A DNA stretch of 64,000 nucleotides from positions 1-64,000 of the forward strand of contig NZ_JOIZ01000009.1 in NCBI RefSeq assembly GCF_000721605.1, in the 5' to 3' direction. The notes beneath the pieces are model-generated. The model was given only the letters and a program-made list of their open reading frames with translations. It searched no databases and was not told where the DNA came from. Position numbers and translations under genes: made by a program. This document shows, piece by piece, positions 60,958 to 64,000 of this stretch (position 1 is the first letter of the stretch; each line of letters starts with the position of its first letter). Source of the DNA: Streptomyces sp. NRRL S-37. GTDB taxonomy: Bacteria; Actinomycetota; Actinomycetes; Streptomycetales; Streptomycetaceae.

Positions 60958-61854
60958 TCAGCCGTCCAGGGACGCCACATAGGCAGACAGCTTGTCCGGG
61001 TTCATCACCCACATGATCCGGTCGATCCCGTCCGCCGACACGTCGACGGACAGCAGGGCCACGGCGTTCTCGCCGACGGAGACGAGTACGGCCGGCCGGC
61101 CGTTGGCCTCGACCCACCGGGTCCGTGCCGACGGCCAGAACCGCGGCGCGAAGGCGGCGAGGTACCTGGAGACACGGTCACGTCCCACGACCGGGATCCT
61201 CGACGCGCCCCGGATGCCTCCGCCGTCCGCGTAGCTGACGACGTCGGCGGCGAGGACCTTCTCCAGCACCGCCAGATCGCCCTTCTGCGCGGCGGCGAGG
61301 AACACCTCCAGCAGGCGCCGGTGATCGGCGGGGCTGACGGGTTCCCTGCGCTCGGCGGCGAGGTGCTTGCGCGCACGGCTCACCAGCTGCCGCGTGTTGA
61401 CCTCACCGGTCTCCAGGATGTCCGCGATCTGCTGGTAGGGGTAGCCGAAGGCTTCCCGCAGCACGTAGGCGCCCCGCTCCAGCGGGTTCAGCCTCTCGAG
61501 CAGGAGGAGGACCGCCAGTTCCAGCGCCTCGGCGCGCTCCGCGCCCATCTGCGGGTCCTGACCGGTGTCGACCGGTTCGGGAAGCCACGGCCCGATGTAG
61601 GACTCCCGCCGCATCCGCGCGGACCGCGCGACGTTGATGGCCAGACGCGTGGTGATCGTGGTCAGGAAGGCCGTGGGCTCGTGGATGCCGCCGCGGTCGG
61701 TGTTCTGCCACCGCAGCCAGGCCTCCTGGAGGACGTCCTCGGCCTCCGCGGAACTGCCGAGCACGCGGTACGCGATGCCGAACAGCCGCGGACGTGCCGC
61801 GATGAAGTCCCTCGTGGCCCGCTCGAGGGAATCGGCGTCGTCCCCGGTGTGCAT
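60958..61854 (-). CDS. ECF41-family sigma factor with SnoaL-like C-terminus
   Basis: The protein has 298 residues. Sigma region 2 is seen in LFGIAYRVLGSSAEAEDVLQEAWLRWQN near residues 25-52. Region 4 is LNPLERGAYVLREAFGYPYQQIADIL near 125-150. The C-terminal SnoaL_2-like domain (about 180-298) ends with the conserved IDRIMWVMNPDKLSAYVASL, the NPDKL motif that marks ECF41. That domain controls activity in place of an anti-sigma factor. GGAAGGGA lies before the ATG at 61854. Its likely targets are the COE genes nearby and itself. Confidence 0.93.
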   Translation of the reverse strand: MHTGDDADSLERATRDFIAARPRLFGIAYRVLGSSAEAEDVLQEAWLRWQNTDRGGIHEPTAFLTTITTRLAINVARSARMRRESYIGPWLPEPVDTGQDPQMGAERAEALELAVLLLLERLNPLERGAYVLREAFGYPYQQIADILETGEVNTRQLVSRARKHLAAERREPVSPADHRRLLEVFLAAAQKGDLAVLEKVLAADVVSYADGGGIRGASRIPVVGRDRVSRYLAAFAPRFWPSARTRWVEANGRPAVLVSVGENAVALLSVDVSADGIDRIMWVMNPDKLSAYVASLDG

Positions 61855-61941
61855 GATCGTCCCTTCCGGCTCCCGCGCGACCATGCTACAAGCGGGTTCA
61901 GTGGCGTGCGTCCGGGGAGATGAGCGACACATCGTGTGACA

Positions 61942-62273
61942 CGGTGTGCACTTCGGACCTCATGGCAGACCTCATGCCGATGACCGCCCGGCCTGCGACG
62001 GCAGCACGCCGCCGTACGCCATCGGCGTGGCGCTGTGGCGGTCCCGGCTGTTCCGGCCCGTCGGCGGACGCGGGTGACGTGCGGGGACCGGCCACGCCGG
62101 CCCCGGGGCATGACGGGGCGTCACCACGCGGCCGTGCGCGGGCGGGTGTCCCACGGAGGCGCACGGGGAGATTCCGGCAGGCCCCGGCCGGGCGGTACGG
62201 TGCTGCGGCGACGGACGAAAGTCCCCGCGGAACGCACTGCGCCGGTCCTGTCCCCGCCCGACCTGGAGAAGGT
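61942..62273. other. 332-bp gap without a gene
   Basis: It lies between the divergent ECF41 and EEP-family genes. Apart from TGTCACA at its left edge I see no motif, repeat or coding signal in it. Confidence 0.5.
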
Positions 62274-63131
62274 GTGAAGCCCAGATCCCGACGTCCTGTC
62301 CACGCCGCCGTATGCGCCGCCGTACTCGCCGCCGCCCTGCCGGCCGTGGCCGCACCGGCCACGGCCGCCGGTGCTCCCGCGGTGCCGCTGCGGGTGGCGA
62401 CGTACAACATCCACGCCGGGGCCGGCCAGGACCAGGTCTTCGACCTGGACCGCACCGCGGCGGCCCTGCGCGGCCTGCGCGCCGACGTGATCGGCCTCCA
62501 GGAGGTCGACGTCCACTGGGGTGCCCGGAGCGACTTCGCCGACGAGGCACGCGCACTGGCCGGGAAGCTGGGCATGCGGGTCTTCTTCGCACCGATCTAC
62601 GACCTGGACCCGGCCGACGGGAACGGCGAACGGCGGCGGTTCGGCGTCGCCGTGCTGAGTCGCCACCCGGTGCTCGCCGCCGAGAACCACGAGATCACCC
62701 GGCTCTCCACCCAGACACCCGATCCGGTGCCGGCCCCGGCGCCCGGCTTCGCCGAGGTGGTGGTCGATGTGCGGGGCGCGCGCGTGCACGTCTACACCAC
62801 GCACCTGGACTACCGGGCCGACCCGTCGGTCCGCGAGGCCCAGGTGGCGGACATGCTCGGCGTCCTGGCCGCCGACCGCGGACCGAAGGTCCTGGTCGGC
62901 GACTTCAACGCCGAGGCGAGCGCCCCCGAGCTGGCGCCGCTGTGGGAACGGCTGCGGGACGCCGCCCCCGACGCCGGCGGGACGTATCCGGCGATCGACC
63001 CGGTCAAGCGCATCGACCTCGTCACCGTCTCGCCCGGCATCCGCGTGACCGGCGCCCGTACGGTGGCGACGGAGGCGTCGGACCACCGGCCCGTGGTCGC
63101 GGACCTGGAGGTCCGCGGGCGCGGCCGCTGA
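62274..63131 (+). CDS. Secreted endonuclease/exonuclease/phosphatase-family protein
   Basis: The protein has 285 residues. A twin-Arg-like signal (KPRSRRPVHAAVCAAVLAAALPAVAAPATA) ends at an AxA site near residue 34. EEP-fold motifs follow: ATYNIHAG near 43, IGLQEVD near 76 with the metal-binding Glu, HLDYRADP near 180, VGDFNAEAS near 213 and SDHRPV near 273. It is a metal-dependent phosphodiesterase or nuclease acting outside the cell. The exact substrate (nucleic acid, lipid or inositol phosphate) is not decidable. GGAGAAGG precedes the GTG. Confidence 0.9.
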   Translation: MKPRSRRPVHAAVCAAVLAAALPAVAAPATAAGAPAVPLRVATYNIHAGAGQDQVFDLDRTAAALRGLRADVIGLQEVDVHWGARSDFADEARALAGKLGMRVFFAPIYDLDPADGNGERRRFGVAVLSRHPVLAAENHEITRLSTQTPDPVPAPAPGFAEVVVDVRGARVHVYTTHLDYRADPSVREAQVADMLGVLAADRGPKVLVGDFNAEASAPELAPLWERLRDAAPDAGGTYPAIDPVKRIDLVTVSPGIRVTGARTVATEASDHRPVVADLEVRGRGR

Positions 63132-63152
63132 ACCGGCCACCGGCGGGCCCGC

Positions 63153-64000
63153 TCACCCGCCCTGGAGGCGTCGCAGGTCGGAGGGGCGGACCTGAATGGC
63201 CACCAAGGCGATCAGCGCGGCGAGCACGGCGAAGATCGCCGCCATGACGAAGGCCGCCGAGACACCGGAGGTGAGGACCTCGTCGGCCCAGGGCGGCGGC
63301 AGTTCCCCGGTGCTCCGGAAGCGCAGGCGCTCGGCGGGGGTCGCCTGCCGCAGGAAGAGCGGAACCTGTTTCTCCGCTTCGTTGCCGCTCGCCGTACCGA
63401 ACACCGTGACCAGGATGGACAGGCCGAGCGAGCCGCCGACCTGCTGGGTGGCGTTGAGGAGACCGGAGGCCGCGCCGCTCTCCCGCACGGGCACGTCCGA
63501 CAGTGCCATCAGCGTCAGCGACACGAACTCCATGCCCATGCCGAGGCTGAAGACCAGCATCGGCCCGAGGACGCTGCCCGCGTAGGTGGAGTGGACGTCG
63601 GTCAGCGTCAGCCAGCCCAGGCCCGCCGCCGCGAGCACACCACCCCCGACCATGAAGGGTTTGGGCCCGTACACGGGCAGGAACCGTGAGGCCAGTCCGG
63701 CGCCGACCGCGATGACCGCGCTGACCGGCAGGAAGGCGAGTCCGGCCCGCAGGGGGCTGAAGTCCAGCACGTCCTGCACGAAGAGCGTCAGGAAGAAGAA
63801 CATGCCGAACATCGCCGCGGCCAGGCACAGCATGATGCCGTACGTGCCCGCGCGGTTGCGGTCGGCGAACATGTGCAACGGGGTGATGGGCTGCCTCGAC
63901 CTCCTCTCGACCAGGACGAACCCGGCGAGGACGAGGACGGCCGCGGCGAACGAGGCCAGGGTGAGCGGGTCCCGCCAGCCGTCCTGCGCGGCCCTGATGA
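63153..64000 (-). CDS. DHA2-type MFS drug transporter, 5' end outside the window
   Basis: The visible 282 or so C-terminal residues hold about six membrane helices. RRSRQPITPLHMFADRNRAGTY is followed by MFGMFFFLTLFVQDVLDFSPLRAGLAFLP and by GAASGLLNATQQVGGSLGLSILVTVFG, all typical of the EmrB/QacA (DHA2) family. The frame is open to the right edge, where the N-terminal half must lie. It is likely a proton-driven efflux pump. Its regulator, if adjacent, is not in view. Confidence 0.88.
   Translation of the reverse strand, partial: IRAAQDGWRDPLTLASFAAAVLVLAGFVLVERRSRQPITPLHMFADRNRAGTYGIMLCLAAAMFGMFFFLTLFVQDVLDFSPLRAGLAFLPVSAVIAVGAGLASRFLPVYGPKPFMVGGGVLAAAGLGWLTLTDVHSTYAGSVLGPMLVFSLGMGMEFVSLTLMALSDVPVRESGAASGLLNATQQVGGSLGLSILVTVFGTASGNEAEKQVPLFLRQATPAERLRFRSTGELPPPWADEVLTSGVSAAFVMAAIFAVLAALIALVAIQVRPSDLRRLQGG

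Overview
The window is high-GC actinobacterial chromosome, almost certainly Streptomyces. Support comes from GTG starts, dense GTGA/ATGA overlaps, a conservon (CvnABCD plus P450s), a SAV2177-type methyltransferase, a DUF5753 regulator, and TTA (bldA-type) codons in only two regulatory genes. No tRNA, rRNA or CRISPR array was seen.

Layout. 1-2.5 kb: an IS3-family transposase remnant at the edge, a histidine-rich metal-binding protein, and a TIGR03943 protein/permease pair of the kind found in zinc-responsive loci. 2.7-26.3 kb: a metallophore-type gene cluster bracketed by three A/T-rich palindromes resembling Zur boxes. Its core is one tightly overlapping operon (3583-24191): an NRPS (carrier-Cy-A(Cys)-PCP), a PKS/NRPS (KS-AT-KR-carrier-Cy-TE), a four-protein-function nickel/peptide-type ABC importer, two free-standing methyltransferases and a free-standing PCP-Cy-PCP protein. 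Together these hold nearly the same domains as the yersiniabactin proteins HMWP2 and HMWP1, cut apart and redistributed. A CxxC flavoprotein and a saccharopine-dehydrogenase-like protein lie beyond the operon on a divergent Zur-like promoter. No aryl-AMP ligase, salicylate synthase, phosphopantetheinyl transferase, MbtH or exporter was seen.

26.4-32.8 kb: PadR remnant, a two-component pair, a small membrane protein, an anti-sigma-type ATPase, a TTA-containing DUF5753 regulator, a SAV2177-family methyltransferase and an LtrA fragment. 33.1-39.2 kb: a conservon with a CYP157-like P450 lacking ExxR, a second canonical P450 and an enoyl-CoA hydratase-like protein. 39.4-41.4 kb: a WYL regulator and a tandem-GNAT acetyltransferase.

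41.4-55.4 kb: an anaerobic/NO island. narGHJI plus a VKOR-like protein run leftward. A radical SAM/SPASM protein, copper nitrite reductase NirK, a small membrane protein, an Acg-like nitroreductase, a NarK transporter and a hemerythrin run rightward. DevR/OsdR-like half-palindromic boxes lie between the two arms, and a 29-bp palindrome precedes the nitroreductase. This set would take nitrate to nitrite and then NO, with putative NO or redox handling.

55.4-64 kb: a secreted serine hydrolase, a small winged-helix-like protein, an ECF41-type sigma factor with its usual carboxymuconolactone-decarboxylase and NmrA-type companions, a PTS EIIBC permease preceded by two GAAA-N5-TTTC operators, a secreted EEP-family hydrolase, and a DHA2-type MFS transporter running off the right edge.
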